Source: Magnetococcales bacterium
Lineage (GTDB): Bacteria; Pseudomonadota; Magnetococcia; Magnetococcales; JADFYX01
Length of the DNA stretch: 64,000 nt
Direction: 5' to 3'
Assembly (NCBI GenBank): GCA_002753565.1
Contig: PEAM01000017.1
Coordinates: 21,804 to 85,803 of the forward strand
This document shows, piece by piece, positions 35,809-45,255 of the stretch. The position numbers and the translations under genes are program-made. Position 1 is the first letter of the stretch. The number at the start of each line of letters is the position of its first letter. The notes under the pieces are model-generated. The model saw only the letters and a program-made list of their open reading frames with translations, made no database searches and was not told where the DNA came from.

Positions 35809-37500
35809 CTATTGCGGTTCATACCCAGGAATTTTTTCGTGGATAACCTCATCAATTTGATCCGGGCGCAGATGTTTTTCAGCATATTCCAAATAGACCT
35901 TTTCATCAATAAAAACTTGAAAAAGGTCTGGATCAACATGCTGATCCTTCTTCATAAAGCCAAGAATTTTGAGGGATTCGGAGAGGCTTTTGGGTTTTTT
36001 GTAAGGGCGATCAGCAGCTGTAAGGGCTTCAAAAACGTCGGCAATAGCCATGATTCGGGCGGGGATGGACATCTGTTCTCGAGTCAAGCCGTCGGGGTAT
36101 CCGGTTCCAATCATGGTTTCGTGATGGGATCCGGCCATTTCTGGAACATTTTTCAAGTTTTTGGGGAAGGGAATCGTGCTGAGCATTTTTTTGGTTGCAA
36201 CCACATGGTGATTAATGATCTCTCGCTCTTCGGGTGTCAGGGTTCCTTTGGCAATGTTGAGGTTATAGACCTCATTTTCAGAGAGGAAAGGTTTCTCTTC
36301 GCCGCTTGGGTCGGTCCAGCGGTAGTTGGCAATGTTGACAACCCGCTCCTGGCGCTCTTTAGACATAAACTCACCGCCCATATTGGACTCTTCTATAAAC
36401 TTACGGTCCTCATTAATCTCTCCTATTCTCCGTTTCAGCTCATCCTCCAATGCTGGGATATCTTCACTTTTACCGGCCTCCAGAAGGGCTATTTTTTTCT
36501 GGAGAAAAGCAATTTCAGCATCCCGTTTCAACACCTCAAAGCGGGTGGAAACGGTCTCTATTCGATCGTAAATGGTTTCTAGTTTTGTGGATTTATCGAC
36601 AACATATTCTGGTGTTACCACCTTTCCACAGTCATGCATCCAGGCAGCAATCCTGATTTCATAGATATCTTCTTCATCTGGGGTAAAATCTTTTAGCTCG
36701 CCGATGTTAGACCGTTTAGCCGCCTTGGAGAGCATATCTGCCAGAACAGGAACACGATCGCAATGGCCGGCGGTATAGGGAGACTTGTCATCAATAGCCC
36801 CAGCAATGGCTTGAATGAAGGATTCGAAGAGGGCCTTAAGGTCGGTGATCAACTTCTGGTTGGTCATGGCAATCGCGGCCTGAGAGGAGAGAGACTCCGC
36901 AAGCTGCTGATCTTCTTGACTAAATGACCTTATCTCGCCGCTATTCGCATCGATAGCGTTGATCAGTTGAAGGACACCGATAATCTCATTTTCATGGTTT
37001 TTCAGGGGGACGGTCAAAAAAGATTTAGAACGGTATCCGGTGTTGCTGTCAAAAGCCTTGGTTCCTGAGAAATCGAAACCTTTGGCTTCGTAGGCATCGG
37101 GTATATTGATGGATCTCTCTTCCAGGGCCACATAGGCGGCAATCATCTGTTTGTTGGGAACCCCATCTTTATACAGGGGAAGCTCGGGAAAATTAATCGT
37201 AATACCGGTGGTGCCACCCATGGCAATATTGAGAGAGTCAGTTCGAATAATTTCAAAACGCAGGGTATCATTTTCCGTGCGAATATACATGGTTCCGGCA
37301 TCGGCATTGGTCAACTCCTTGGCGCCGACAAGGATACTCTCCAACAGCCGAGAGGTATCTTTTTCGGAGGAGAGGGCTATACCAATTTTATTGAGTTTAT
37401 CAACCCGTTCCAGAATACTGTTAATTCGATCTTCCACCACGGTCGAGTCCGGGTTGGGCAGGTCGACCAAATCATTGTTATCCGTTGTTTCGGAACCCAT
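35809..37500 (-). CDS. GAF-HD-GYP phosphodiesterase with long helical insertion
   Basis: Predicted cytoplasmic c-di-GMP phosphodiesterase, 563 residues. A GAF domain (~25-200, with TVPLKNHENEIIGVLQLIN) is followed by an HD-GYP domain: HCDRVP, MHDCGKVVTPEYV (~288), HHVVATKKML, HHETM and GTGYPDGL (~465). Between the HD and the later motifs a charged coiled-coil of ~110 residues is inserted (from KLETIYDRIE to NLNIAKG), which I recall in a subclass of GAF/HD-GYP proteins. No membrane helices. Lies in a cluster of second-messenger genes. Transcribed away from metG across the largest gap of the window. Confidence 0.93.
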   Translation of the reverse strand: MGSETTDNNDLVDLPNPDSTVVEDRINSILERVDKLNKIGIALSSEKDTSRLLESILVGAKELTNADAGTMYIRTENDTLRFEIIRTDSLNIAMGGTTGITINFPELPLYKDGVPNKQMIAAYVALEERSINIPDAYEAKGFDFSGTKAFDSNTGYRSKSFLTVPLKNHENEIIGVLQLINAIDANSGEIRSFSQEDQQLAESLSSQAAIAMTNQKLITDLKALFESFIQAIAGAIDDKSPYTAGHCDRVPVLADMLSKAAKRSNIGELKDFTPDEEDIYEIRIAAWMHDCGKVVTPEYVVDKSTKLETIYDRIETVSTRFEVLKRDAEIAFLQKKIALLEAGKSEDIPALEDELKRRIGEINEDRKFIEESNMGGEFMSKERQERVVNIANYRWTDPSGEEKPFLSENEVYNLNIAKGTLTPEEREIINHHVVATKKMLSTIPFPKNLKNVPEMAGSHHETMIGTGYPDGLTREQMSIPARIMAIADVFEALTAADRPYKKPKSLSESLKILGFMKKDQHVDPDLFQVFIDEKVYLEYAEKHLRPDQIDEVIHEKIPGYEPQ

Positions 37501-37744
37501 AGTTACACCTTACAAAAAACTGTTTTGAGCAGATTGAAAATTTATCAGAGAAACATACCACACCAATCCTCTAAATTCACTTCAAATCTATCTCTTTTTA
37601 TCTCCATCATAAATGTTTAGACAGCAGCAAACATGTTTTTATTCGAAACTTTTTTAAATGATTCTTATTCCCAACATAAAAGACGTCTTAGATTTTTAAC
37701 ATAACGTAGATTATACGCTTTTCACTCTTATTTCTGTTATTACA

Positions 37745-37763
37745 AATGGTTATCATCATTATC
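37745..37763. promoter_or_regulatory. Fur-box-like sequence
   Basis: AATGGTTATCATCATTATC matches the classical 19-base Fur consensus at 14 of 19 positions, including nine in a row at the right half. It lies in AT-rich sequence, where chance matches are more likely. If real it could act on a transcript toward metG or on the possible 42-codon gene just downstream. Confidence 0.35.
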
Positions 37764-37826
37764 CTGCGAACAACTGTCGCATAAGATGTATTATGTTAAA
37801 TTATCTGTTGGGAGTCCTTTTTCTCT

Positions 37827-37955
37827 ATGGCTTTTGATCTAACTTTCTTTATTCATTATCTAACTTACATAAAAGACTACCCTCTTGTGCCCTTGCAAGG
37901 GGTGGAAAACAATTATCTGTTCGCAAGGCTTGCCGTGGGAGCTTCCAGGGAATAG
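37827..37955 (+). CDS. Possible 42-residue small protein
   Basis: The frame starts MAFDLTFFIHYLTYIKDYPL and ends ...RLAVGASRE. A GGAG lies 13 bases upstream, rather far for a ribosome site. It is not recognised, its amino-terminal half is aromatic and hydrophobic, and it may be fortuitous. Confidence 0.2.
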   Translation: MAFDLTFFIHYLTYIKDYPLVPLQGVENNYLFARLAVGASRE

Positions 37956-38043
37956 TATCCTTGTTGTGTCAGCTGGTTTTTCTGAGGCACTACAATCCGT
38001 TTTTATTGATTTATTGGTCTGATTATAAGGATTTTTCCCTATC

Positions 38044-40086
38044 ATGCGTCGTCTATTGGTCACCAGTGCGCTTCCTTATGCCAACGGGCATATTCATCTT
38101 GGTCATCTGGTGGAGTATATCCAAACCGATATCTGGGTGAGGTTTCATAAGCTCCAAGGTCGGGAGTGTTACTATTTTTGTGCGGATGATACCCACGGAA
38201 CCCCCATCATGATCCGGGCTAGAAAGGAAGGGATCTCTCCAGAAGAGCTGGTGGAAAAGATGCACCACCATCATCTGGAGGATTTTTCCGGTTTTAATAT
38301 CGAGTTTGACAACTATTACACCACCAACTCCGAAGAGAATCGCCTGCTCTCCGAAGAGGTCTATCTGAGCAATAAAAAGGCCGGTCATATTCGCAAAGAT
38401 ACTGTCCGCCAAGCCTATTGTGAACACGATGCCATGTTTCTTCCCGACCGTTTTATTCGGGGCTGCTGTCCCCGCTGTGGTGCGGAAGATCAGTATGGCG
38501 ATGCCTGTGAATCCTGCTCGGCTACCTACTCTCCTCTGGAACTTGTCAAACCAGGTTGCGCTTTGTGCGGCAAGAAACCTGTCGAGAAGGAGTCTGAACA
38601 CCATTTCTTTAAACTCAACGACTTTGAATCTTATCTTAGAGAGTGGACCCGTTCCGGTACCCTTCAAGAGGAGATGGCCAACAAGCTGGATGAGTGGTTT
38701 GATTCCGGCTTGAGAGATTGGGATATCTCTCGGGACGGGCCTTACTTCGGGTTTGAAATTCCCGGTGCCCCAGGGAAATATTTTTACGTTTGGCTGGACG
38801 CCCCCATCGGCTATATGGCCTCAACCTGGGACTACTGCAAACGAAACAACCTGGATTTTGATCAATTTTGGCGTCGGGATGACTATTCTGAAGTGTATCA
38901 TTTTATTGGCAAAGATATTCTCTACTTCCACACTCTTTTCTGGCCGGCCACCCTCAAAGGAGCGGGATTTCGCAGGCCGACGGCGGTTTTTGCCCATGGG
39001 TTTCTCACGGTTAATGGACAAAAAATGTCCAAATCCCGAGGTACTTTTATCAACGCACGGGATTATCTTACCTATCTGGACCCAGAATACCTGCGCTATT
39101 ACTATGCTGCCAAACTGACAAGCCGTGTGGATGATCTGGACCTGAGTCTGGATGATTTTGTGCTTCGTGTAAACAGCGATCTGGTCGGAAAGGTAGTCAA
39201 TCTAGCCTCTCGAACCGCCGGATTCATCCTAAAACGTTTTGATGGCAAGTTATCGACCCCCTATCCTGATGATGGCGGGTTGCATCAACGCTTTGTTGCC
39301 GCCGGCGACGACATCTCACAGCTTTATGAGTCCAGAGAGTTTGCCAAGGCCATGCGGGCCATCATGGTGCTGGCCGATGAGGCCAACCGCTACGTTGAAG
39401 AAAAAGCCCCCTGGAAACTCGCTAAAGGGAAAGCAGAAGCGCCACTTCAAGAGTCCTGCTCCGTCGCCTTGAACCTGTTTAGAATCCTCATGATCTACCT
39501 TCAGCCTGTGCTTCCAGAAATGGCTGAAAATTCAAGAAATTTTCTTAACTTACCCCCCTTTTCATGGCAGGATGTCAAGGAACCGTTATCGGGAATAACC
39601 ATTCAAAAATTCAGCCACCTGATGAACCGGGTCGACCCTAAAAAGGTCGCCGCCCTACAGGAGGCCTCTCGAGAGGCTCTCTCCCCTCCTCCCACCGCTT
39701 CTGCCAACAACAAGAGGCAGGAAGCCAAGAAAAAGCAGAACCAGGATACCGCTGATGAGATCACCATTGACGACTTCCTGAAGGTGGATTTACGGGTGGC
39801 AGAAATTGTTGCAGCTCAATCGGTCGAAGGGGCGGACAAACTGCTGCAACTGACCCTGAACTTTGGCGAAACAATTGGAAACCGTACGGTTTTTGCTGGT
39901 ATTAAATCGGCCTATCAGCCGGAGAAACTTCTTGGCAGGCTTACGGTTGCTGTGGTCAATTTACAACCCAGAAAGATGAAATTTGGTCTCTCGGAGGGGA
40001 TGGTGCTGGCGGCAGGACCGGGTGGTGAGGCACTTTTTCTACTCTCTCCCGATTCGGGCGCCAAGCCTGGGATGAAAATAAAATAG
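38044..40086 (+). CDS. metG: Methionyl-tRNA synthetase
   Basis: Charges tRNA-Met. The class I HIGH-type site is [12 protein letters not shown] and the KMSKS loop is KMSKSRG. Between them a double zinc knuckle is visible (CPRCG, CESC, CALCG). The anticodon-binding domain follows, then a lysine-rich linker (~555-565) and a C-terminal Trbp111/EMAP-type tRNA-binding domain (~575-680, [22 protein letters not shown]), which makes the dimer. 680 residues agree with the E. coli-type form. Confidence 0.98.
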   Translation: MRRLLVTSALPYANGHIHLGHLVEYIQTDIWVRFHKLQGRECYYFCADDTHGTPIMIRARKEGISPEELVEKMHHHHLEDFSGFNIEFDNYYTTNSEENRLLSEEVYLSNKKAGHIRKDTVRQAYCEHDAMFLPDRFIRGCCPRCGAEDQYGDACESCSATYSPLELVKPGCALCGKKPVEKESEHHFFKLNDFESYLREWTRSGTLQEEMANKLDEWFDSGLRDWDISRDGPYFGFEIPGAPGKYFYVWLDAPIGYMASTWDYCKRNNLDFDQFWRRDDYSEVYHFIGKDILYFHTLFWPATLKGAGFRRPTAVFAHGFLTVNGQKMSKSRGTFINARDYLTYLDPEYLRYYYAAKLTSRVDDLDLSLDDFVLRVNSDLVGKVVNLASRTAGFILKRFDGKLSTPYPDDGGLHQRFVAAGDDISQLYESREFAKAMRAIMVLADEANRYVEEKAPWKLAKGKAEAPLQESCSVALNLFRILMIYLQPVLPEMAENSRNFLNLPPFSWQDVKEPLSGITIQKFSHLMNRVDPKKVAALQEASREALSPPPTASANNKRQEAKKKQNQDTADEITIDDFLKVDLRVAEIVAAQSVEGADKLLQLTLNFGETIGNRTVFAGIKSAYQPEKLLGRLTVAVVNLQPRKMKFGLSEGMVLAAGPGGEALFLLSPDSGAKPGMKIK

Positions 40087-40123
40087 ACGCCCTGTCACAC
40101 CTTTAAATGGAAGGAAATCTGCC

Positions 40124-41878
40124 ATGTCAAACTCACTCTTTTCAATTGTTTTATTAACGGATGCTACGACAGTCAATCTCATTATCAAGAGTGCACTCGA
40201 CCCAGAGCAGTTTTCTGTACAGATCGTCAAATCGTCCGATCCAGATTTTTTTGAACAGATTGCTGAAATCAAACCGGATCTTGTTTTTCTTAAAACAGAG
40301 CTAAGCCAGGCCAATGGTATAGAGGTTTGCGATAAGATCAAGCAGGATAAAGAGCTAAAATCAACCAAGGTGGTTTTTCTCTCTTCCAACCACAACATCC
40401 GAGAACAGGCCATTCAACATCGAGCCGATCGATTCATCATTATTCCCTTCAAACGACCAGATGTCGAAAAGGTGGTGGAGATTCTTACCGAAAAACAAAA
40501 GAGAATTCTCTATGTGGACGATAGCGATCTTTTCCACAAATTGGTGGTACCGGCCCTTAAAGAGGAAGGCTATGAGGTCTTCGAAGCCTGGGATGGGCGG
40601 GAAGGGCTGGAAATTCTTGATGAGGAGGGCGCGGTTGATCTCATTCTATCTGATGTTGAAATGCCGGAGATGGATGGACTGGCTTTTTGTCGGAACGTAC
40701 GAAAAAGCATGGTGGAGGATATCCCCTTTGTGCTGGTAACCTCTCTGGGAACCGAAGAGTCGGTTGCCCAGGGGTTTGAAGCAGGAGCTGACGACTATAT
40801 CCTCAAGCCGATTGTTCTGCCCGAACTGCTCTCTCGGGTTAAACGTCTGCTGAGTGCCAATGATGCGGATGATGTCAGCCGTCCTGAGCGGGTATTGGTG
40901 GTTGATGACTCCGAGATCATTCGGAATATTATTGTTAAATCCCTGCAGACCCACGGCTTTGCCGTTGACGAGGCAGAGCATGGTATCGAGGCTTTGGCCA
41001 AGCTTAGAGAGCGCAAGTACCATCTGTTGATTACCGACTATGAGATGCCCCACCTGGATGGGGTGGAGCTCTGTTTAAAGCTGCGAGAGAAGAGCAGCGA
41101 ATTTAAAAATCTGCCTATTATTTTTGCCACCTCACGGGACTCTCGCACCGACCTGGTCAAGATGAGTTCCATCGGCATCCAGGCCTTTGTTGCCAAACCT
41201 TTTGATGCAGACCGTATTATCGCAGAAACAGAGCGGGTTCTGGCGGAGTCAACGTTAACGATTCAAAAAACACAGTTCAACCAATTTTTCCAAGGCTCTC
41301 AAGTCTCTCGCGCTGTTGATCCCCATACCAAGGAGGAGTATCTCTCCGACGATCAGTATCGAACCATTCTCTCTACGGGTATTCTTGGTTTTCCGGCTTT
41401 GTGCCGAGAGATGCCCTCGGTTGAATTGGTTGCCATGCTCAATCGTTATTTTGACCGTATGGCAGAGATTCTCGACTCGGTGGATGCCATGGTAGACAAA
41501 TATAACGAAGATCGGATCTTCACCTCTTTCGGTAGTCAGGCCGAAGGGGCTGGTCGCGCCATTCAGGCCGCACAAAAAATGATCGAAGCCTTACCGGCAT
41601 TGAACAAAAAGAACGGTCACCAGATCAAGATCCAAGTAGGCATTCACTCCGGTCATGTTATCCTGGGTCAACTGGGTGCCAAGCCTTTGGGACGGCGACT
41701 GACCCTGATTGGGGAGAATATCCAAAACTGCGCAGCCATCAAGAGTCTAGCAGGTGGAAATGAGATTTTTCTAAGCAAGTCGACGGTTGACCTGGTGGGT
41801 GACAAAGTCAAGGTAGAGGCGGTGGACAAGAAGATACAGGTTGGAGAAAAAGAGGAGCCACTTTTTCGTCTCGTTTAG
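40124..41878 (+). CDS. Triple receiver-domain protein with degenerate cyclase-like output
   Basis: 584 residues, cytoplasmic. Three receiver domains in a row: REC1 (~1-118), where the phospho-Asp position reads LVFLKTEL (no Asp), so it is probably not phosphorylated; REC2 (~126-240, LYVDDSD, phospho-Asp in LILSDVEMPEMDG); REC3 (~256-375, LVVDDSE, phospho-Asp in LLITDYEMP). The C-terminal domain (~410-584) aligns with class III nucleotide cyclases, but the first metal Asp (as in LLTDLRGFT of the neighbour cyclase) is Gly here (LSTGILGFP), and KYMGDS is replaced by KYNEDR. It is likely a non-catalytic nucleotide-binding or protein-binding output. No kinase gene is adjacent. Confidence 0.9.
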   Translation: MSNSLFSIVLLTDATTVNLIIKSALDPEQFSVQIVKSSDPDFFEQIAEIKPDLVFLKTELSQANGIEVCDKIKQDKELKSTKVVFLSSNHNIREQAIQHRADRFIIIPFKRPDVEKVVEILTEKQKRILYVDDSDLFHKLVVPALKEEGYEVFEAWDGREGLEILDEEGAVDLILSDVEMPEMDGLAFCRNVRKSMVEDIPFVLVTSLGTEESVAQGFEAGADDYILKPIVLPELLSRVKRLLSANDADDVSRPERVLVVDDSEIIRNIIVKSLQTHGFAVDEAEHGIEALAKLRERKYHLLITDYEMPHLDGVELCLKLREKSSEFKNLPIIFATSRDSRTDLVKMSSIGIQAFVAKPFDADRIIAETERVLAESTLTIQKTQFNQFFQGSQVSRAVDPHTKEEYLSDDQYRTILSTGILGFPALCREMPSVELVAMLNRYFDRMAEILDSVDAMVDKYNEDRIFTSFGSQAEGAGRAIQAAQKMIEALPALNKKNGHQIKIQVGIHSGHVILGQLGAKPLGRRLTLIGENIQNCAAIKSLAGGNEIFLSKSTVDLVGDKVKVEAVDKKIQVGEKEEPLFRLV

Positions 41879-41896
41879 TTAACCTGAAAACGGCCT

Positions 41897-41940
41897 TTGG
41901 CGCTCTGGGAAGGGCGGTTCTTCTCTTCCCAGAGCGCCAA
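41897..41940. terminator. Perfect 16-bp hairpin between converging genes, no U-tract
   Basis: TTGGCGCTCTGGGAAG pairs exactly with CTTCCCAGAGCGCCAA across a 12-base loop. It lies between the receiver-protein stop and the converging iscX stop, so it could end both transcripts. Neither strand shows a T-run directly after the stem. It is the same kind of element as that after gltA. Confidence 0.65.
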
Positions 41941-41967
41941 TCAAGCGACTCTGGTTTTCTGGCGGAT

Positions 41968-42162
41968 TTACTCCCGCTCATCCAGCCAGACCATCTGGAT
42001 GGCCTCCAGAACTTTTTCATTGCACCGCTCCGGAACATCATCAAACCCCGGAAGGGCCATGACCCACTCTCTTAAGTCGGTAAAGCGGACAGAGAGTGGA
42101 TCGATATCCGGCTTGGAATCAGCCAGTTCGATGCCAATATCTTGAACGTCGGTCCATTTCAT
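41968..42162 (-). CDS. iscX: IscX (Fe-S assembly regulator/adaptor)
   Basis: Small acidic protein (64 residues) that binds IscS and iron and tunes cluster assembly; the last gene of the isc operon in E. coli. The sequence starts KWTDVQDIGIELAD and has DPLSVRFTDLREWV and ALPGFDD, with C-terminal MVWLDE, the full family pattern. It follows the ferredoxin gene after three bases, so the pair is kept while the rest of the isc operon lies 36.3 kb away. Confidence 0.95.
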   Translation of the reverse strand: MKWTDVQDIGIELADSKPDIDPLSVRFTDLREWVMALPGFDDVPERCNEKVLEAIQMVWLDERE

Positions 42163-42165
42163 GGT

Positions 42166-42501
42166 TTACCCCTCTTTTTTATCGACACGGATGTTTTTAG
42201 AATATTCCGGGATGGTCACCACCAACCCATCCAGCGCAGCGGTCAGGGTGATCTGACAACCCAGACGGCTGGTAGCGGTCAGGCCAAAAGCCTGATCGAG
42301 CATATCCTCCTCCTCATCTGTAGCCTCCTCCAATTTATTGTGCCAGGCCCGGTCGACAATGACGTGGCAGGTTGAGCAGGCCAGAGAGCCTTCACAGGCT
42401 CCCTCCAAAGCAATGTCATTCTCGTGAGCCGCTTCCAAAACGGTGACGCCCTCCTCCACTTCAACCGTTTGGTTCATGGGTTTAAAGGTAATGCGCGGCA
42501 T
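42166..42501 (-). CDS. fdx: ISC-type [2Fe-2S] ferredoxin
   Basis: Adrenodoxin-like ferredoxin that provides electrons for cluster building on IscU. The ligand pattern is CEGSLACSTCHV (three cysteines) with the fourth in SRLGCQITL, and the C-terminus keeps the IscS/HscA-type acidic region. 111 residues match E. coli Fdx. With iscX it forms a two-gene unit distant from iscS-hscA; 67 bases separate its start from the GspE-like gene stop upstream. Confidence 0.97.
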   Translation of the reverse strand: MPRITFKPMNQTVEVEEGVTVLEAAHENDIALEGACEGSLACSTCHVIVDRAWHNKLEEATDEEEDMLDQAFGLTATSRLGCQITLTAALDGLVVTIPEYSKNIRVDKKEG

Positions 42502-42568
42502 GTTTGATACTCCTTGTAGAATGTTTTCAACTAAAAAAAGGTGTGACCTGTTGCGTTATCCCTGGCCC

Positions 42569-44860
42569 TTAGCCACCGGATGTCACACGGAACAGTTGGG
42601 ATAGGTCGATCTGCCCCCGGATCACCTTGATGACACCATCTTGAATCAAGGTTCGCATCCCCTCATTCATGCCCGATAGCCGAAGCTCCTCTGCCGTAGC
42701 CCGACGGGCAATCAACTTTTTGATCTCACGACTGGCCACCAGAAGTTCATGGATACCGGTTCGTCCCTTATAGCCGGTTTTACCACATTTTCCACACCCT
42801 CCCGCCTCAAACAGAACGGTCTCCTCTCGATTCAACTCCAGCTCATCAAACAGATCGGCTCCGTACAGGTTGATCAGACGCTGCCACTCCTCTGGGGAGG
42901 GCTTATAGTGCTGCTTGCAGTTTTCGCAGAGTGTGCGCACCAGACGCTGAGCCAGAATACCCAACAGCGCATCAGCAAAATTGAGGGGGTCCATACCCAG
43001 ATCCAACAGCCGTATCACGGTCTCTGTGGCAGAATTGGTGTGCAGGGTCGAGAAAACCAGGTGACCGGTCAAGGAGGCCTCGATGCCGCTGTGGGCCGTC
43101 TCCCGGTCCCGCATCTCGCCGATAAGAATCACATCAGGGTCAGCACGGAGAAACGCTCTGAGGGCGGTGGAAAAATCGAAGCCGATTTTATGGTCGATCT
43201 GTACCTGCTGAAGCCCTTTTTGAGTGATCTCTACCGGATCTTCGGCGGTCCAGATTTTTCTTTCTGCGGTATTAATCCGACCAATGACCGCATGAAGAGT
43301 AGTGGTTTTACCCGATCCGGTCGGTCCCACCACCAAAAGGATACCTTGGGGGTTGGTGACCAGTTTTTCCAGATTTTTGTAGTTGTTCTCGGATAAATTC
43401 AACTTATCGAAAGTCAAGCCTCCCCCAGAGGCCAACACCCGCATAACGGCACTTTCACCATAGACGGTGGGGATGGTGGCAACCCGCAGCTCCAGGGGCA
43501 GCCCTTTAACCCGGACAATAATTTTCCCATCCTGGGGTTTGCGCCGTTCGGCAATATCCATGCGGGCCATGATTTTAATGCGGGAGAGCACCGCCTTGAT
43601 GTGGGTAGAGGGAATCTCAAGGGCCTGACGGCAGATGCCATCAATGCGCAGACGCACCCCAGAAGGGGTGTTCCCCCGGCTTGGCTCGATATGAATATCG
43701 GATGCTCCGGCTCGTTGCGCATCGATGATCAAGCGGTTGACCAGTTGAATGATGGTACTCTCGTTCTCATTGATTTCACTGGCCTCCTCCCCCTCATCAA
43801 TCCGGTCAGCCTCCTCCACATCCTCATCTTCCAGTTTTCCAGCCAGGCCATGAAGATAGGAAGAGACCGAGCCACCACCAAGATATTGGAGAATATCTTC
43901 AGCAAACCCCACCCGAAAAATATATTTTTTTGCCGGTAAAGCCCGCTGAATCTCCATCTGCCGACTGGCATCGGAGGGGTCATCGATCAAAATGACCAAC
44001 TCCTCATCCAACTCCCCGGCCAGGGGCACCCAGCGCTGCCGCCTCAGATAGGACATATTGAGCTTTTTGAGCAACCGTTTGGGAGGGACAATTTTGGGAT
44101 CATAGCGCATGAAAGGTACTTGAAAGTAACTCTCCAAAGAGGCTGCGACCACTTCGGGTGGTATTTTCATCTCGGAGACCAGAAGGTAGGTCATGGAGAC
44201 CCCCTCCTTTTTGACCCGTTTTTTAAAGGAGTCAATCTTATCCCAGGTGGCCATCCCCTTGATGACAAGATATTCGTAGGGATCATTGGTCCCTTCAAAC
44301 TCTTCATGAAACTTATGAGCCAGAGTCTCGGCCAGATAGCTGGCAAACTGCATATCCTCTTGAGAAAACTGCTCGCCATTGACCTTGTTGATCACCTGCA
44401 GCACACCCAAAAGAGGGGCGCCTCTCCGAATAGGCACCACCATCATGGATCGGCTTTGGAAGCCGGAACGCCTGTCGTAGCTCCCGTCAAAATGGAGGGT
44501 TTTATGGATTCTTGTCAGGGCTTCCGAGTCGTGAACATCATCGATCAGCACCTCTTTCCCACTGACAGCAACATAACCGGCAATGGAGTTGGCATTGAGG
44601 GGCAGACGAATTTCAAACAGCTCCTGACCGGTTTTATATTTAGAGACAATCTCCTGACCATTGCGGGCACTCTGATAGATGGTCATCCGCTGTGCTTGCA
44701 GAAAATTGAGCATCAACTCTTCCATCTCGGGAAGAATATCGGCAAAGGTGATCGATTTTTTGATGTGGGACTGAATTTTAGAGAAAAGCTCGCGCTTTTG
44801 ACCGGTCAGCTCCGGAAAAGGGTTGCGCTGGTCGACCTCCTCTATGGATATGTCACTCAT
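42569..44860 (-). CDS. GspE/PilB-type ATPase with N-terminal GAF domain
   Basis: 763 residues. The core is a type II secretion/type IV pilus assembly ATPase: MshEN-type N-domain (~215-340), Walker A GPTGSGKTTT (~513), Asp box and Walker B in LRADPDVILIGEMRD, His box LVFSTLHTN, and a tetracysteine zinc finger (CENC and CGKC, ~645-690). Ahead of it sits a GAF domain (~35-200; GFQSRSMMVVPIRRGAPLLGVLQVIN), close in sequence to the GAF of the HD-GYP protein in this window. No pilin, GspF or secretin gene is nearby, so the machine it drives is unknown. The stop overlaps acpS by four bases (ATGA), i.e. acpS is downstream-coupled. Confidence 0.93.
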   Translation of the reverse strand: MSDISIEEVDQRNPFPELTGQKRELFSKIQSHIKKSITFADILPEMEELMLNFLQAQRMTIYQSARNGQEIVSKYKTGQELFEIRLPLNANSIAGYVAVSGKEVLIDDVHDSEALTRIHKTLHFDGSYDRRSGFQSRSMMVVPIRRGAPLLGVLQVINKVNGEQFSQEDMQFASYLAETLAHKFHEEFEGTNDPYEYLVIKGMATWDKIDSFKKRVKKEGVSMTYLLVSEMKIPPEVVAASLESYFQVPFMRYDPKIVPPKRLLKKLNMSYLRRQRWVPLAGELDEELVILIDDPSDASRQMEIQRALPAKKYIFRVGFAEDILQYLGGGSVSSYLHGLAGKLEDEDVEEADRIDEGEEASEINENESTIIQLVNRLIIDAQRAGASDIHIEPSRGNTPSGVRLRIDGICRQALEIPSTHIKAVLSRIKIMARMDIAERRKPQDGKIIVRVKGLPLELRVATIPTVYGESAVMRVLASGGGLTFDKLNLSENNYKNLEKLVTNPQGILLVVGPTGSGKTTTLHAVIGRINTAERKIWTAEDPVEITQKGLQQVQIDHKIGFDFSTALRAFLRADPDVILIGEMRDRETAHSGIEASLTGHLVFSTLHTNSATETVIRLLDLGMDPLNFADALLGILAQRLVRTLCENCKQHYKPSPEEWQRLINLYGADLFDELELNREETVLFEAGGCGKCGKTGYKGRTGIHELLVASREIKKLIARRATAEELRLSGMNEGMRTLIQDGVIKVIRGQIDLSQLFRVTSGG

Positions 44861-45252
44861 TTGATGGCACCCTCAACCCGCTCCAAGATAACGAAAGCCT
44901 GTGCAAACCCCCCATCATCACTTAAACTCAGGTGGATGGTAACGGGTTCCAGAATCTTCAGCCTTTCCGCGGTTACCCCCTGCAGAGAGAGTGTGGGGGC
45001 ACCAGCGGCATTGTTGGTGGTGATGATATCACGAAACCAGATCCCCTCTCGCATCCCGGTACCCAAGGCTTTGACAAACGCCTCTTTGGCGGCAAATCGT
45101 TTTGCCAGACAGGAGACGCTATCTTGGAAGGTCATGCAATAATCATACTCAACCGGAGCAAAAATTCGATGGATCAACCGCTGACCAAAACGGTCACAGG
45201 ATCGTCTCAAACGCTGGATCTCAACCAGATCGGTGCCAATACCGATAATCAT
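44857..45252 (-). CDS. acpS: Holo-[acyl-carrier-protein] synthase
   Basis: Transfers 4'-phosphopantetheine to the Ser of AcpP, which is encoded in the fab cluster of this window. The motif GIGTDLVEIQRL is the N-terminal metal/CoA site, and FAAKEAFVKALGTG the second one. 131 residues, as usual. It stands directly downstream of pdxJ (three bases), the same order as in many proteobacteria, and its end overlaps the start of the GAF-GspE gene. Confidence 0.97.
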   Translation of the reverse strand: MIIGIGTDLVEIQRLRRSCDRFGQRLIHRIFAPVEYDYCMTFQDSVSCLAKRFAAKEAFVKALGTGMREGIWFRDIITTNNAAGAPTLSLQGVTAERLKILEPVTIHLSLSDDGGFAQAFVILERVEGAIK

Positions 45253-45255
45253 GGT

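Larger units (their letters stand above)
37501..38043. other. 543-base AT-rich gap between HD-GYP and metG
   Basis: The longest intergenic stretch in the window. It must hold divergent promoters for the HD-GYP gene and metG. It also contains a Fur-box-like sequence (37745-37763), a possible 42-codon reading frame (37827-37955), and two short palindromes, AAGACGTCTT near 37680 and CCCTTGCAAGGG at 37890-37901. No tRNA, T-box or riboswitch pattern was recognised. Confidence 0.7.

Noticed and set aside
44120..45142. 340-codon plus-strand frame opposite the GAF-GspE ATPase and acpS
   Set aside because: Crosses two well-supported genes on the other strand; no motif recognised.
33482..45252. The signalling genes as one new operon-like system
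   Set aside because: The genes lie on both strands, are broken by metG, fdx-iscX and long gaps, and show no shared promoter; common function is possible but a single system is not supported.
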